Shown here in pieces: positions 8,676 through 17,587 of a stretch of 32,695 nt of DNA. The translations under genes and the position numbers were made by a program. The notes beneath the pieces were generated by a model. That model was not told the DNA's origin, searched no databases, and saw only the letters and a program-made list of their open reading frames with translations. Source of the DNA: an uncultured Clostridia bacterium (lineage in GTDB: Bacteria; Bacillota; Clostridia; TANB77; CAG-508); the NCBI GenBank assembly GCA_934157205.1, contig CAKPHJ010000017.1:1-32695 (forward strand), written 5' to 3'. The stretch's first letter is position 1. Every line of letters starts with the position of its first letter.

Positions 8676-9314
8676 ATGAATATTATAGAAATATATAATA
8701 AATATTTCTTACCAGAAAATCTACAAATGCATATGTTAAGAGTAGCAGCATGTAGTAATCTAATAATAGACAATTGGAATGGATTAGAAATAGATAAAGA
8801 AGCAATTATTAGAGTTTGCTTATTACATGATATGGGTAATATGGTAAAAATATCAGAAAACTTTTCTAGAGATGAAAATTTTATAAAAACTAGAAGAAAA
8901 TATTTTGAAAAATATGGAACAAATGACCATGAAATAAATTTAGAGATTGGAAAGGTAGAAGGATTATCAAATAAAGAAATAGAAATATTAGATGGAAAAA
9001 GGTCAAGAAAAAATGAAGAAACATTAAAATCAAATTCGTATGAAAGAAAAATATGTGCTTATTGTGACCAAAGAGTTGCACCAGATGGAGTTGTAAGTAT
9101 AAAGGAAAGATTGGAAGATGCCAAAGTAAGATATAAAGACAAACCATCATCTGTATGGTTTAACGAGGAAAAAGCAAATCATTTAATAGAATGTTCTTTA
9201 GAAATAGAAAAACAAATTATGAAATATTGTACTATAAATCCTGAAGACATTAATGATAGAACTATAAAAATTTATATTGAAAAATTAAAAGAGTATGATA
9301 TAAAAAGGAATTGA
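8676..9314 (+). CDS. HD-domain protein (putative metal-dependent phosphohydrolase)
   Basis: The 212-residue protein shows the HD signature: His near the start of the domain (NLQMHMLRVA, about residue 18), then LLHDMGNMVKI (His-Asp at about 51-52). A further His occurs in NDHEINLEIG, followed by Asp in AYCDQRVAPDGV. Substrate is not predictable; relatives hydrolyse nucleotides or other phosphate esters. The RBS is AGAGGAAGAGAG. It ends with TGA, the only TGA stop among the intact genes in this window. A strong promoter for the next unit follows it. Confidence 0.72.
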   Translation: MNIIEIYNKYFLPENLQMHMLRVAACSNLIIDNWNGLEIDKEAIIRVCLLHDMGNMVKISENFSRDENFIKTRRKYFEKYGTNDHEINLEIGKVEGLSNKEIEILDGKRSRKNEETLKSNSYERKICAYCDQRVAPDGVVSIKERLEDAKVRYKDKPSSVWFNEEKANHLIECSLEIEKQIMKYCTINPEDINDRTIKIYIEKLKEYDIKRN

Positions 9315-9338
9315 ATAATAAATTATTCCTAACTTGTT

Positions 9339-9367
9339 TTGACATTAAAACATGGAAAATGTATACT
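9339..9367 (+). promoter_or_regulatory. Sigma-A promoter upstream of the P-type ATPase
   Basis: A consensus TTGACA (9339-9344), 17-base spacer and TATACT (9362-9367). The predicted start is near 9374, leaving a leader of about 155 bases that contains a peptide deformylase fragment before the ATPase start. Confidence 0.8.
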
Positions 9368-9372
9368 AATAA

Positions 9373-9510
9373 TTAGAATTTGGTAGTGGATTAGGAATTG
9401 TTGCACCACAAATAGGTATAAATAAGCGAATTATTGTAGTAGGTGTTAAAAAAGAGAATATTTCATGCCACAGAGTATTTGAGTTAATTATTGTAAATTT
9501 ATGGAGGTAT
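9373..9510 (+). pseudogene. Peptide deformylase fragment
   Basis: After the in-frame stop at 9370-9372 the frame reads LEFGSGLGIVAPQIGINK followed by RIIVVGVKKENISCHRVF. This resembles motif 1 of peptide deformylase (G-x-GLAAPQ-x-G followed by a hydrophobic strand). There is no start codon, motif 1 is imperfect, and the later motifs (EGCLS and HExDH) are absent, so it is a remnant of about 45 codons. It stays in the same frame as the downstream ATPase without an intervening stop. Either a second def copy was deleted here or the resemblance is chance. Confidence 0.45.
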
Positions 9511-9528
9511 AAGAATAAAAATAAAATT

Positions 9529-11850
9529 ATGGAAGAATTAAAAGGCTTAACACAAAAGGAAGTAGAAGAAAAAATAAAACAAGGAAAAACAAACAAAATA
9601 AGAATCAAAGCAAATGAAAGTATTTTAAAAATAATAAGTAAAAATATATTCACATATTTTAATTTAATTTTTCTAACATTAGCAATTTTACTTATTACAT
9701 CACAATCATATAGAAATTTAACTTTTTTAGTTATAATCACAATAAATATTTTAATTGGAATTTTTCAACAAATAAAATCAAAGATTATATTAGACAAATT
9801 ATCATTACTTGACAAGAGTGAATATATAGTAATTAGAGATGGAAAAAAAGAGAAAGTAAGTTCAGAAAATCTTCTTGAAGGAGACTATGTAATTTTAGAA
9901 GCAGGAAATCAAATACCGGCTGATGCTGTAGTGATTTCTGGAAAGATGTATGTTAATGAATCATTGATAACTGGTGAGCAAGATGAAATTGAGAAAAATG
10001 TAAATTCTAATCTTATGTCTGGCAGTTTTGTTATATCTGGAAAGTCAGTAGCAAAACTTACAAAAGTTGGAGACGAATCATTTTCTGCAAAAATAATGAA
10101 AGATTCAAAAAAAATTAAAGAAACAAAATCAGAAATGATTTCAGCAATTGATACTATTGTTAAATTGGCAGGAATAGTAATAATTCCAATTGGAATATTG
10201 TTGTTTTGGGGTTCTTATGTAGTTAATGCTATTAGTTATAAAGAAAGTGTTAATTCAATGGTATCAGCATTAATTGGAATGATACCAGAAGGATTATATT
10301 TATTAACAACGGTTGCTTTGGCAATAAGTGCTGGAAAACTTGCTAAAAAAAAGGTATTGTTGCATGACATGAAAAGTATTGAAAGTCTTGCAAGAGTTGA
10401 TGTTTTATGTGTTGACAAAACAGGAACAATTACAAACAACAAAATGCAAATGTTAGATATATTTGATGAAAATGAAAATAGTATTATTTCTGACAGAAAA
10501 AATTCCAAATTAGAAATTTTAGCTAAATATATTAATACAATAGATGATAATAATATAACAATGGATGCTATAAAAGAATATTTAGATGGAATTTCTACTG
10601 AAAATTTACCAAACATAAATAAAGAAAATTTCAACTCAAAAAATAAATTTTCATTTGTAAAAATAAACGAAAATTTAACATATAAATTAGGTGCTCCAGA
10701 AATTTTATTTGGAAAAAAATTTAAGAATATAATTAACAAAAGAGCTCAAAAAGGAGAAAGAATATTAGCTTTTGTTAAAGAAGAAAATGAAAAAAATATT
10801 CCTATTTTATTTATAAGCTTAAAAAATGAAATAAGAAAAAATGCTAAAGAAATATTTAGATTTTTTTATAATAGAAAAGTTCAAATTAGGGTTATATCAG
10901 GAGACAATCCAGCAACAGTATCATCAATTGCAAAACAGGCAGGAATAAAAGGATACGAAAAATATGTTGATTGTAGAGAACTAAAATGTTATGAAGACAT
11001 AAAAAAAGCGGTAGAAAAATATAATATTTTTGGACGAGTAAATCCTGAACAGAAAAAACAAATAATTAAGGCATTAAAAGAGCTAGGTTTAAAAGTGGCA
11101 ATGACGGGTGATGGAGTAAATGATATTTTAGCAATGAAAGAAGCTGACTGTTCAATTGCAATAGGCTCTGGAGCAGATGCAGCTAGAGAAGCGGCACAAG
11201 TCGTACTACTTAATTCAGACTTTGGCAATATGAGAGATATAGTTTATGAAGGAAGAAAAAATATTAATAATATAACAAGATCAGCATCATTATTTACATA
11301 TAAAAATATATTTTCGTTGTTGCTTTCTATATATTCAATAATTTTCACAATGCAATACCCACTAGAGCCAAATCAAGTATCTTTAGGAAGTGCTTTTATA
11401 ATTGGAATCCCAGCATTTTTATTAACATTTGAAGAAAACCAAAAGAAACAGTCAAATGGTAATTTTTTAAGAAAAGTATTTAAAAATTCACTTCCAGCTG
11501 CAATAACATCATTTTTGGCAATTGTAGCTATGGTTGAATTTTCTGTTTTGTTTAATGTAGGTGGACAAGAAATAACAACAGCTTGTAGTTATTTATTTTT
11601 TACAGGAGGATTTTTAATTTTATATAAAATTATTAGACCTCTAAATAAATATAGAACAAGAGTTATAATTTTATGTATTTTGGGAATTATTTTTACAGTT
11701 AATATTATGCCAGACTTTTTTGCAATAAAAGCAATATCAGGAAGAGCAGTAGCACTTGTTACATTATTTGCAATAGCAGAGTTTTCAGTAATTAGATGGA
11801 TTACTTTGATAATAGACAAAATTGAAAAAAACACTATGAAAAATTATTAA
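9529..11850 (+). CDS. Cation-transporting P-type ATPase, CtpE-like
   Basis: This 773-residue membrane pump couples ATP hydrolysis to cation movement. It has an actuator domain with ITGEQDE (about residues 147-153), transmembrane helix 4 motif MIPEGLYLLT (PEGL at 253-256), the phosphorylation site DKTGT (Asp296) and the hinge MTGDGVNDILAMKEAD. There is a C-terminal set of hydrophobic helices and no N-terminal metal-binding Cys motif. The PEGL-type helix 4 is shared by calcium pumps and the CtpE group, so calcium is a reasonable guess but unproven. GGAGGT lies 20 bases before the ATG, further than usual; a non-ATG start nearer to it is possible. Confidence 0.85.
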   Translation: MEELKGLTQKEVEEKIKQGKTNKIRIKANESILKIISKNIFTYFNLIFLTLAILLITSQSYRNLTFLVIITINILIGIFQQIKSKIILDKLSLLDKSEYIVIRDGKKEKVSSENLLEGDYVILEAGNQIPADAVVISGKMYVNESLITGEQDEIEKNVNSNLMSGSFVISGKSVAKLTKVGDESFSAKIMKDSKKIKETKSEMISAIDTIVKLAGIVIIPIGILLFWGSYVVNAISYKESVNSMVSALIGMIPEGLYLLTTVALAISAGKLAKKKVLLHDMKSIESLARVDVLCVDKTGTITNNKMQMLDIFDENENSIISDRKNSKLEILAKYINTIDDNNITMDAIKEYLDGISTENLPNINKENFNSKNKFSFVKINENLTYKLGAPEILFGKKFKNIINKRAQKGERILAFVKEENEKNIPILFISLKNEIRKNAKEIFRFFYNRKVQIRVISGDNPATVSSIAKQAGIKGYEKYVDCRELKCYEDIKKAVEKYNIFGRVNPEQKKQIIKALKELGLKVAMTGDGVNDILAMKEADCSIAIGSGADAAREAAQVVLLNSDFGNMRDIVYEGRKNINNITRSASLFTYKNIFSLLLSIYSIIFTMQYPLEPNQVSLGSAFIIGIPAFLLTFEENQKKQSNGNFLRKVFKNSLPAAITSFLAIVAMVEFSVLFNVGGQEITTACSYLFFTGGFLILYKIIRPLNKYRTRVIILCILGIIFTVNIMPDFFAIKAISGRAVALVTLFAIAEFSVIRWITLIIDKIEKNTMKNY

Positions 11851-11895
11851 TTTATGATATAAATAATTTGAAAATATTTATAAGGTGGTAAACTA

Positions 11896-13398
11896 ATGAA
11901 AAAAATAATAGAACAAAATAAGGGAATAACCCTAATTGCATTAGTAACAACAGTAATTATATTATTAATACTAGCATCAATAGCAACATATAGTGGAAAA
12001 GATATTATAAAAAGTTCAAAATTAACAAAATTTACTACAGAAATGAAAATAATGCAAACAGAAGTAAATTCATTATATGATCAATTAAAAAATGGAAATG
12101 AAGAAGTTTTAAATTACGGCGAAGAAATTTCATTATCTGACAATCAAGCTCAAAAATCTTTTAAAGGAGCAAATATAACAAATACTTCTGGATATCGTTT
12201 ATATACAGAAGATACATTTAAAAAATTAAACATACAAGAAGTAAATGAAAACAAACTTGTAAACATAAAAGAAAGAAGTGTTATTAGTTATGAAGGCTTT
12301 AAATATGATGATAAAATTTATTATACATTAGAGCAATTACCTCAAAGTTTATATAATGTTGAATATAAAGAAGAAGAACAAGAACCAGTTATTAAAGAGG
12401 TAAAAAGAGAAAAACTAGGAACAGACAAATGGCGTATAACAATTTCACAAGTAAACTACGAAGGTAACATAAATAAATGGAAAGTGAAATATAAACTTGA
12501 AACTACATCTGATACCACTGAAAATGAAGAACAAAACGAAGAACATTGGAATATAAGTCAAGATTTAAGCTTTATAGTTACAAAGCAAGGAAATTATGAA
12601 ATATGTGTATACAACAATAACAAACAATCTAAAAAAACAATAGTTTCTACAGATAATTGGATAATAAAAGATGATAAAATAACAAATGGAATATACTATG
12701 AAGAAAGTAATACAGCTCAAATTGAAATTCCAATAGGAGAATATGTAGAATATAACTGCACTGAAAATATAGACACAAGTAATACACAAAAAAATCAATA
12801 TATATCAAGTTTAGAAAATAATGGATATGCAAACCAAATATTTAAATTAAATGATTATAACGGAAAATGGAAAATATTTGGGGTAGAAAATGGTAAAATT
12901 CTTTTAATAGCAGACGAAAATATAATACCAAATAGTGGTGGTGGAGAAAATGGGCTATACACATTATTTGGAAAAGTAGCTTATAAAAATTGCACAACTG
13001 AAATAGATAAAATTTGCAACTTGTATGGACAGTCGAAATTTGCAGATGGAGGAAGAAGCATAAAAATAGAAGATATAAATAATATAACAAATTATCAAGA
13101 AAAAGAAAAAAACAAATATTATAATTATACTAAAACATTAAATGAACTTGGTACAAGCAAATATAATTTAATAGCAAATGCAACAAAATACTATATCAAT
13201 TCCCTATATAGCAATGAAGATGAAACAACAAAAGGAATTAGATATTGTGAAAGTTCAAATAATATTAATATAAATGGAGAAAATTTAATAGAAAATAACG
13301 AAGAAAAAACAATTGAATTATCAATAAAGCCAATAATATATTTAAAAGAAGAAATAACATTAGAAAAAAAAGCAGACGTTTGGAAAATTAGCAACTAA
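11896..13398 (+). CDS. Large prepilin-like surface protein with N-terminal methylation motif
   Basis: The 500-residue protein starts with a short basic leader ending in Gly, followed by GITLIALVTTVIILLILASI. This is the type IV prepilin or pseudopilin cleavage and methylation motif, although Leu rather than Glu lies near position +5. The rest is a long hydrophilic extracellular region rich in Asn, Lys, Glu and Tyr, without cysteine clusters. Such oversized pilin-like proteins are common in uncultured gut Clostridia. No prepilin peptidase or pilus ATPase is adjacent, so assembly would depend on genes elsewhere. AAGGTGG precedes the start. Confidence 0.65.
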   Translation: MKKIIEQNKGITLIALVTTVIILLILASIATYSGKDIIKSSKLTKFTTEMKIMQTEVNSLYDQLKNGNEEVLNYGEEISLSDNQAQKSFKGANITNTSGYRLYTEDTFKKLNIQEVNENKLVNIKERSVISYEGFKYDDKIYYTLEQLPQSLYNVEYKEEEQEPVIKEVKREKLGTDKWRITISQVNYEGNINKWKVKYKLETTSDTTENEEQNEEHWNISQDLSFIVTKQGNYEICVYNNNKQSKKTIVSTDNWIIKDDKITNGIYYEESNTAQIEIPIGEYVEYNCTENIDTSNTQKNQYISSLENNGYANQIFKLNDYNGKWKIFGVENGKILLIADENIIPNSGGGENGLYTLFGKVAYKNCTTEIDKICNLYGQSKFADGGRSIKIEDINNITNYQEKEKNKYYNYTKTLNELGTSKYNLIANATKYYINSLYSNEDETTKGIRYCESSNNININGENLIENNEEKTIELSIKPIIYLKEEITLEKKADVWKISN

Positions 13399-13404
13399 AA
13401 TTTC

Positions 13405-13433
13405 TTTACAATTAAAGGGTTTTGAGGTATAAT
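13405..13433 (+). promoter_or_regulatory. Sigma-A promoter of lysS
   Basis: TTTACA (13405-13410) and TATAAT (13428-13433) are separated by 17 bases. The leader is short (about 27 bases), leaving no room for a T-box, so lysS appears constitutively expressed. Confidence 0.8.
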
Positions 13434-13466
13434 AAATATTATTTAAAATAGGAAGGAATGTGAAAA

Positions 13467-14981
13467 ATGCAAGAAAACAAAAATAATCAAAATAATACAG
13501 ATGAACAAGAATTAGATATAAACCATTTAATGCAAATAAGAATGGAAAAATTAAAAGAATTACAAGAACAAGGTAAAAATCCATATGAAATAACAAAATT
13601 TAATAGAACAAATACAGCTGGTGAAATAAAATCAAACTATGAAAACTTTGAACAAAAAGATGTTACAGTTTGTGGAAGAATAATTGCAAAAAGAATAATG
13701 GGAAAAGCCTCTTTTTGCACCATACAAGATAGTAATGAAAAAATACAAAGTTATGTAAGTATAAATGATTTAGGAGAAGAAAGTTACAAATTATTTAAAA
13801 CATACGACATTGGAGACTTTATAGGAATTACAGGTTTTGTATTTAAAACAAGAACAGAAGAAATATCAGTTCATGCAAAAGAAGTAACACTACTTTCAAA
13901 ATCTTTAAGACCATTACCAGAAAAATTCCATGGACTTAAAGATCCAGACTTAAGATATAGACAAAGATATGTAGACCTAATAATGAATCCAGAAGTAAAG
14001 AAAACATTTGAAATTAGAAGCAAAATAATTACAGAAATAAGAAAAATTCTAGACGAAAAAGGATATTTAGAAGTTGAAACACCAATACTAAATACAATAT
14101 CTGGAGGAGCTACAGCAAAACCATTTATAACACATCACAATGCATTAGATTTACCAATGTACTTAAGAATTGCTACAGAATTAAACCTAAAAAGACTAAT
14201 CGTTGGTGGATATGATAAAGTTTATGAAATGGGTAGAATATTCAGAAACGAAGGAATGGATATAAGACATAACCCAGAATTTACTTCTATAGAATTATAT
14301 TCAGCATATGAAGACTATAATGATATGATGGATATAACAGAAGAAATATTTACAAAATGTGCTAAAAAAGTTTTAGGAACAACAAAAATAACATATCAAG
14401 GACAAGAAATTGACCTAACACCAGGTTGGAAAAGAATAACTATGATAGACAGCATAAAAGAAGCATGTGGAATAGATTTTAACCAAATAAATACTGACGA
14501 AGAAGCTGTTAAATTAGCAAAAGAAAAAGGAATAGAAATACCAGACAAAACAAAAGAAACAAGAGGAGACATTATTAGTTTATTCTTTGATGAATATGTT
14601 GAAAAAACATTAATACAACCTACATTTATATATGATTACCCTATTGAAATATCACCACTTGCTAAAAAGAAAAAAGCAGATCCACGTTTAACAGAAAGAT
14701 TTGAAATATTTATAGGTGGTCGTGAATACGGAAATGCATTTTCAGAATTAAATGACCCAATAGATCAATATGAAAGATTCAAAAAACAAGTTGAAGCAAG
14801 AGAAGCAGGAGATGAAGAAGCAGGAATGATGGACGACGACTTTATTCAAGCACTTGAATTTGGTATGCCTCCTACAGGTGGACTTGGAATAGGTATAGAC
14901 AGACTTGTAATGCTATTAACAAATAGTGCATCTATAAGAGATGTTTTATTATTCCCAACAATGAAACCATTAGATAAATAA
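13467..14981 (+). CDS. lysS: Lysyl-tRNA synthetase, class II
   Basis: LysS charges tRNA-Lys. The 504-residue protein has an N-terminal OB-fold anticodon-binding domain (VTVCGRIIAKRIMGKASF, about residues 69-86), then the class II core. Motif 2 is in YEMGRIFRNEGMDIRHNPEF followed by TSIELY, and motif 3 is GLGIGIDRLVMLLTN near the C-terminus. Length is standard (Bacillus LysS is about 500). The N-terminus has an extra Asn/Gln/Glu-rich stretch before HLMQIRMEKLKEL. The RBS is GGAAGGA. It has its own promoter and is followed at 70 bases by the M50 protease gene. Confidence 0.97.
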   Translation: MQENKNNQNNTDEQELDINHLMQIRMEKLKELQEQGKNPYEITKFNRTNTAGEIKSNYENFEQKDVTVCGRIIAKRIMGKASFCTIQDSNEKIQSYVSINDLGEESYKLFKTYDIGDFIGITGFVFKTRTEEISVHAKEVTLLSKSLRPLPEKFHGLKDPDLRYRQRYVDLIMNPEVKKTFEIRSKIITEIRKILDEKGYLEVETPILNTISGGATAKPFITHHNALDLPMYLRIATELNLKRLIVGGYDKVYEMGRIFRNEGMDIRHNPEFTSIELYSAYEDYNDMMDITEEIFTKCAKKVLGTTKITYQGQEIDLTPGWKRITMIDSIKEACGIDFNQINTDEEAVKLAKEKGIEIPDKTKETRGDIISLFFDEYVEKTLIQPTFIYDYPIEISPLAKKKKADPRLTERFEIFIGGREYGNAFSELNDPIDQYERFKKQVEAREAGDEEAGMMDDDFIQALEFGMPPTGGLGIGIDRLVMLLTNSASIRDVLLFPTMKPLDK

Positions 14982-15051
14982 AATGGGCAAAATATTATAT
15001 TTTAATGTTACTAAAATAAAAGCAGAAAAATAACCTTAAGGAGGAATGTAA

Positions 15052-15792
15052 ATGTTTAATTTTTCATTTGACAGAAGAGCAATATACATATTAATTGCAA
15101 TTATAATATTGTCAAGTATTGTAAACTATATGAACAATCCAGAATCATTTTTTTGGTTAATAGTTAGTATACCAGGAGTTTTAATAGCAATAACATTTCA
15201 CGAATTTGCACATGGATATGCAGCATATAAACTAGGTGATGATACAGCAAAACAAGAAGGCAGACTAAGTTTAAATCCATTTAAACACTTAGACTTAGTT
15301 GGAATAGTAATGTTATTATTTGCTGGATTTGGCTGGGGAAAACCTGTAAATGTTAATCCTAGAAACTATACAAGAGAAATTTCAATGGAAAAAGGAGAAG
15401 CAATTGTATCAGTTGCAGGACCTTTAATGAATATATTTTTAGCAATTATATTTGCAATAATATATGCATTAATTTATAAATATGTAGACAGCAGTTTTTA
15501 CATTTCTACTATGGGACGTATATTAATGATGCTAATTTCATCAATAATAAGTATAAACATTGGGCTAGGAATTTTCAATTTAATACCATTACCACCACTA
15601 GATGGTTCTAAAATAATAATACCATTTTTACCATACAATGCTAAAGAATGGTTTAGAAGTAATGAGCTAATTTTTTACTATATATTTGTATTAATATGGA
15701 TAACAGGTCTAGCAAGTTATATAATTTCTCCAGCAATTAATATAGTAACATCAGGTGTTATGAAATTAGCTACAATGATAGTAGGATTATAG
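15052..15792 (+). CDS. Site-2 protease family (M50) membrane metalloprotease
   Basis: The 246-residue protein has about six hydrophobic segments. The zinc motif HEFAHGYAAYKLGD lies in an early helix, and the second family motif NLIPLPPLDGSKI (Asp ligand) lies in a later helix. This matches the short YwhC/YdiL-like group of intramembrane proteases without a PDZ domain. Substrate is unknown. AAGGAGGAATG precedes ATG 15052. It sits between lysS and tsaD with no obvious terminator, so it may be cotranscribed with the tsaD, phosphoesterase and recG block. Confidence 0.87.
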   Translation: MFNFSFDRRAIYILIAIIILSSIVNYMNNPESFFWLIVSIPGVLIAITFHEFAHGYAAYKLGDDTAKQEGRLSLNPFKHLDLVGIVMLLFAGFGWGKPVNVNPRNYTREISMEKGEAIVSVAGPLMNIFLAIIFAIIYALIYKYVDSSFYISTMGRILMMLISSIISINIGLGIFNLIPLPPLDGSKIIIPFLPYNAKEWFRSNELIFYYIFVLIWITGLASYIISPAINIVTSGVMKLATMIVGL

Positions 15793-15845
15793 GTTTATGG
15801 ATTCCAAAATATAAAAATCCAAATATATATATAAGGAAACATAAA

Positions 15846-16843
15846 ATGAAAGATATAATTACATTACGGAATAGAATCAAGTTGTGACGAAACCTCTGTT
15901 TCAGTAGTAAAAAACGGTAGAGAAATTCTTTCAAATATAATAGACACACAAATACCTATACATGAAAAATATGGTGGTGTTGTACCAGAAATAGCTTCAA
16001 GAAATCATATTGAAGCTATTTCACGAGTAACCAAAAAAGCATTAGAAGAAGCAAATATAAAATTACAAGATGTAACAGCAATAACACCAACATATGGTCC
16101 ACGGTTTAGTAGGAGCATTACTAGTTGGCTTATCATATGCAAAAGCTTTAAGTTATGCATGTAACAAGCCATTGGTTGGAGTTAACCATATACAAGGACA
16201 TATTGCTTCAAACTATATTACATATAAAGAATTACAACCACCATTTTTATGTATGATGATGTCAGGTGGAAATACACAAATTGTCCATGTGATAAATTAT
16301 ACAGAATTTAAAGTTTTAGGAAAAACCAGAGATGATGCCATAGGCGAAGCTTTTGATAAAATTGCAAGAGTAGTAAATTTAGGATATCCAGGAGGACCAA
16401 AAGTTGATAAACTAGCAAAGCAAGGAATAGCAAATATTAAATTACCAGAAACTCATTTTGATGATGGAACATTAGATTTTAGTTTTAGTGGTATAAAAAC
16501 AGCAGTTATTAATTTAAAACATAAAGACCCATCAATAAATGATGCAGACTTATGTGCAAGTTTTGAAAAAGCAGTAACAGATGTATTAGTAGATAATATA
16601 AAAAAAGCAGTAGAAATAACAGGAATAAAAACTATCGCATTAGCAGGAGGGGTATCTGCAAACTCTTATATTAGAAATGAATTTAAAAAACTTGAAAAAC
16701 AAGGAATGAAAATTTATATGCCAGATTTAAAACTATGTACAGACAATGCTGCAATGATAGCATCAAGTGGATATTATAATTATATTAACGGAAAAAGAGA
16801 TTCTTTAGACTTAAATGCAGTGCCAAATTTAAAATTAAAATAA
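15846..16843 (+). CDS. tsaD: tRNA N6-threonylcarbamoyladenosine synthase subunit TsaD, frame broken at two in-frame CGG codons
   Basis: TsaD transfers threonylcarbamoyl to A37 of ANN-decoding tRNAs and is essential in most bacteria. The window encodes the whole protein but in three frames. It starts MKDIITL at ATG 15846; an extra C at 15867 shifts it, and GIESSCDETSVSVVKNGREI follows in the next frame to TPTYGP. A second extra C at 16102 shifts it again to GLVGALLVGLSYAKAL, then the metal site NHIQGHIASN, MMMSGGNTQIVHV and LAGGVSANSYIRNEF, to TAA. Removing the two Cs gives an uninterrupted protein of about 331 residues. No other defect is visible. The true state could be +1 recoding at CGG, a sequence error or a recent loss. 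Confidence 0.9.
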
Positions 16844-16860
16844 CTAGAAAGGAAATTTAA

Positions 16861-17574
16861 ATGTCAATATTTACAATAGGCGATTTACACTTATCTTTTC
16901 ACGAAAATAAACCAATGAACATATTTGGTGATAATTGGCTAAACCATGATGAAAAAATCAAAGAAAGTTGGACAAAAAATGTTAAAGAAGATGATTTAGT
17001 CGTATTACCAGGAGATTTTTCATGGTCTACATATTTAAAAGATACTTATGAAGACTTTAGATATTTAAATTCACTACCAGGAAAGAAACTGTTATTAAAA
17101 GGAAATCATGATTATTGGTGGACTACATTAAATAGCATGAATAATTTTTTAAAGACAAACGAATTTAAGAATATAAGTTTTATATACAATACAGCATACA
17201 AATATAAAAATAAAATTATAGTAGGAACAAGAGGCTGGGGAAAAACAGAAAACAAAGAAGAAGACTTAAAAATGTTTAACAGAGAAAACTCAAGATTAGA
17301 ATTATCTATAAAAAAGGCTTTAGAAATAAAAGACGAAAAAGACGAAATAATTGCATTTATACATTACCCACCTATAACAAAAAGTAATATTATTAATAAT
17401 ACAACAAGTATATTTATAGACACATTAAAAAAATATGAAATAAAAAAATGTTATTATGCTCATTTACACAGTGAGTCTATAAAAGAAGCAATAGAAGGAA
17501 ATTATTTTGGAATAGACTTCAAACTAGTTAGTGCTGACGCTTTAGATTTTAAAATATTAAAAATTATAGAATAA
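16861..17574 (+). CDS. Calcineurin-like metallophosphoesterase
   Basis: The 237-residue protein carries the metallophosphoesterase motifs in order: GDLHL (Asp-x-His, residues 7-11), GDFSW (about 51-55), GNHDYWW (about 80-86), the late His in IHYPP and H-x-H in YAHLHS. All metal ligands are present. The target is unknown; family members cleave phosphodiesters or protein phosphates. It starts 17 bases after tsaD and is followed within 15 bases by recG, which points to a common transcript. Confidence 0.85.
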   Translation: MSIFTIGDLHLSFHENKPMNIFGDNWLNHDEKIKESWTKNVKEDDLVVLPGDFSWSTYLKDTYEDFRYLNSLPGKKLLLKGNHDYWWTTLNSMNNFLKTNEFKNISFIYNTAYKYKNKIIVGTRGWGKTENKEEDLKMFNRENSRLELSIKKALEIKDEKDEIIAFIHYPPITKSNIINNTTSIFIDTLKKYEIKKCYYAHLHSESIKEAIEGNYFGIDFKLVSADALDFKILKIIE

Positions 17575-17587
17575 AGGAATGAAAAAA

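Noticed and set aside
13399..13466. T-box leader for lysS
   Set aside because: Only about 27 bases separate the predicted transcription start from the RBS; no T-box sequence or terminator is present.
15846..16843. tsaD as a truncated gene starting at 16094
   Set aside because: The ATG at 16094 is a product of the second frame break; the true N-terminal third with GIESSCDET is encoded just upstream in two other frames.
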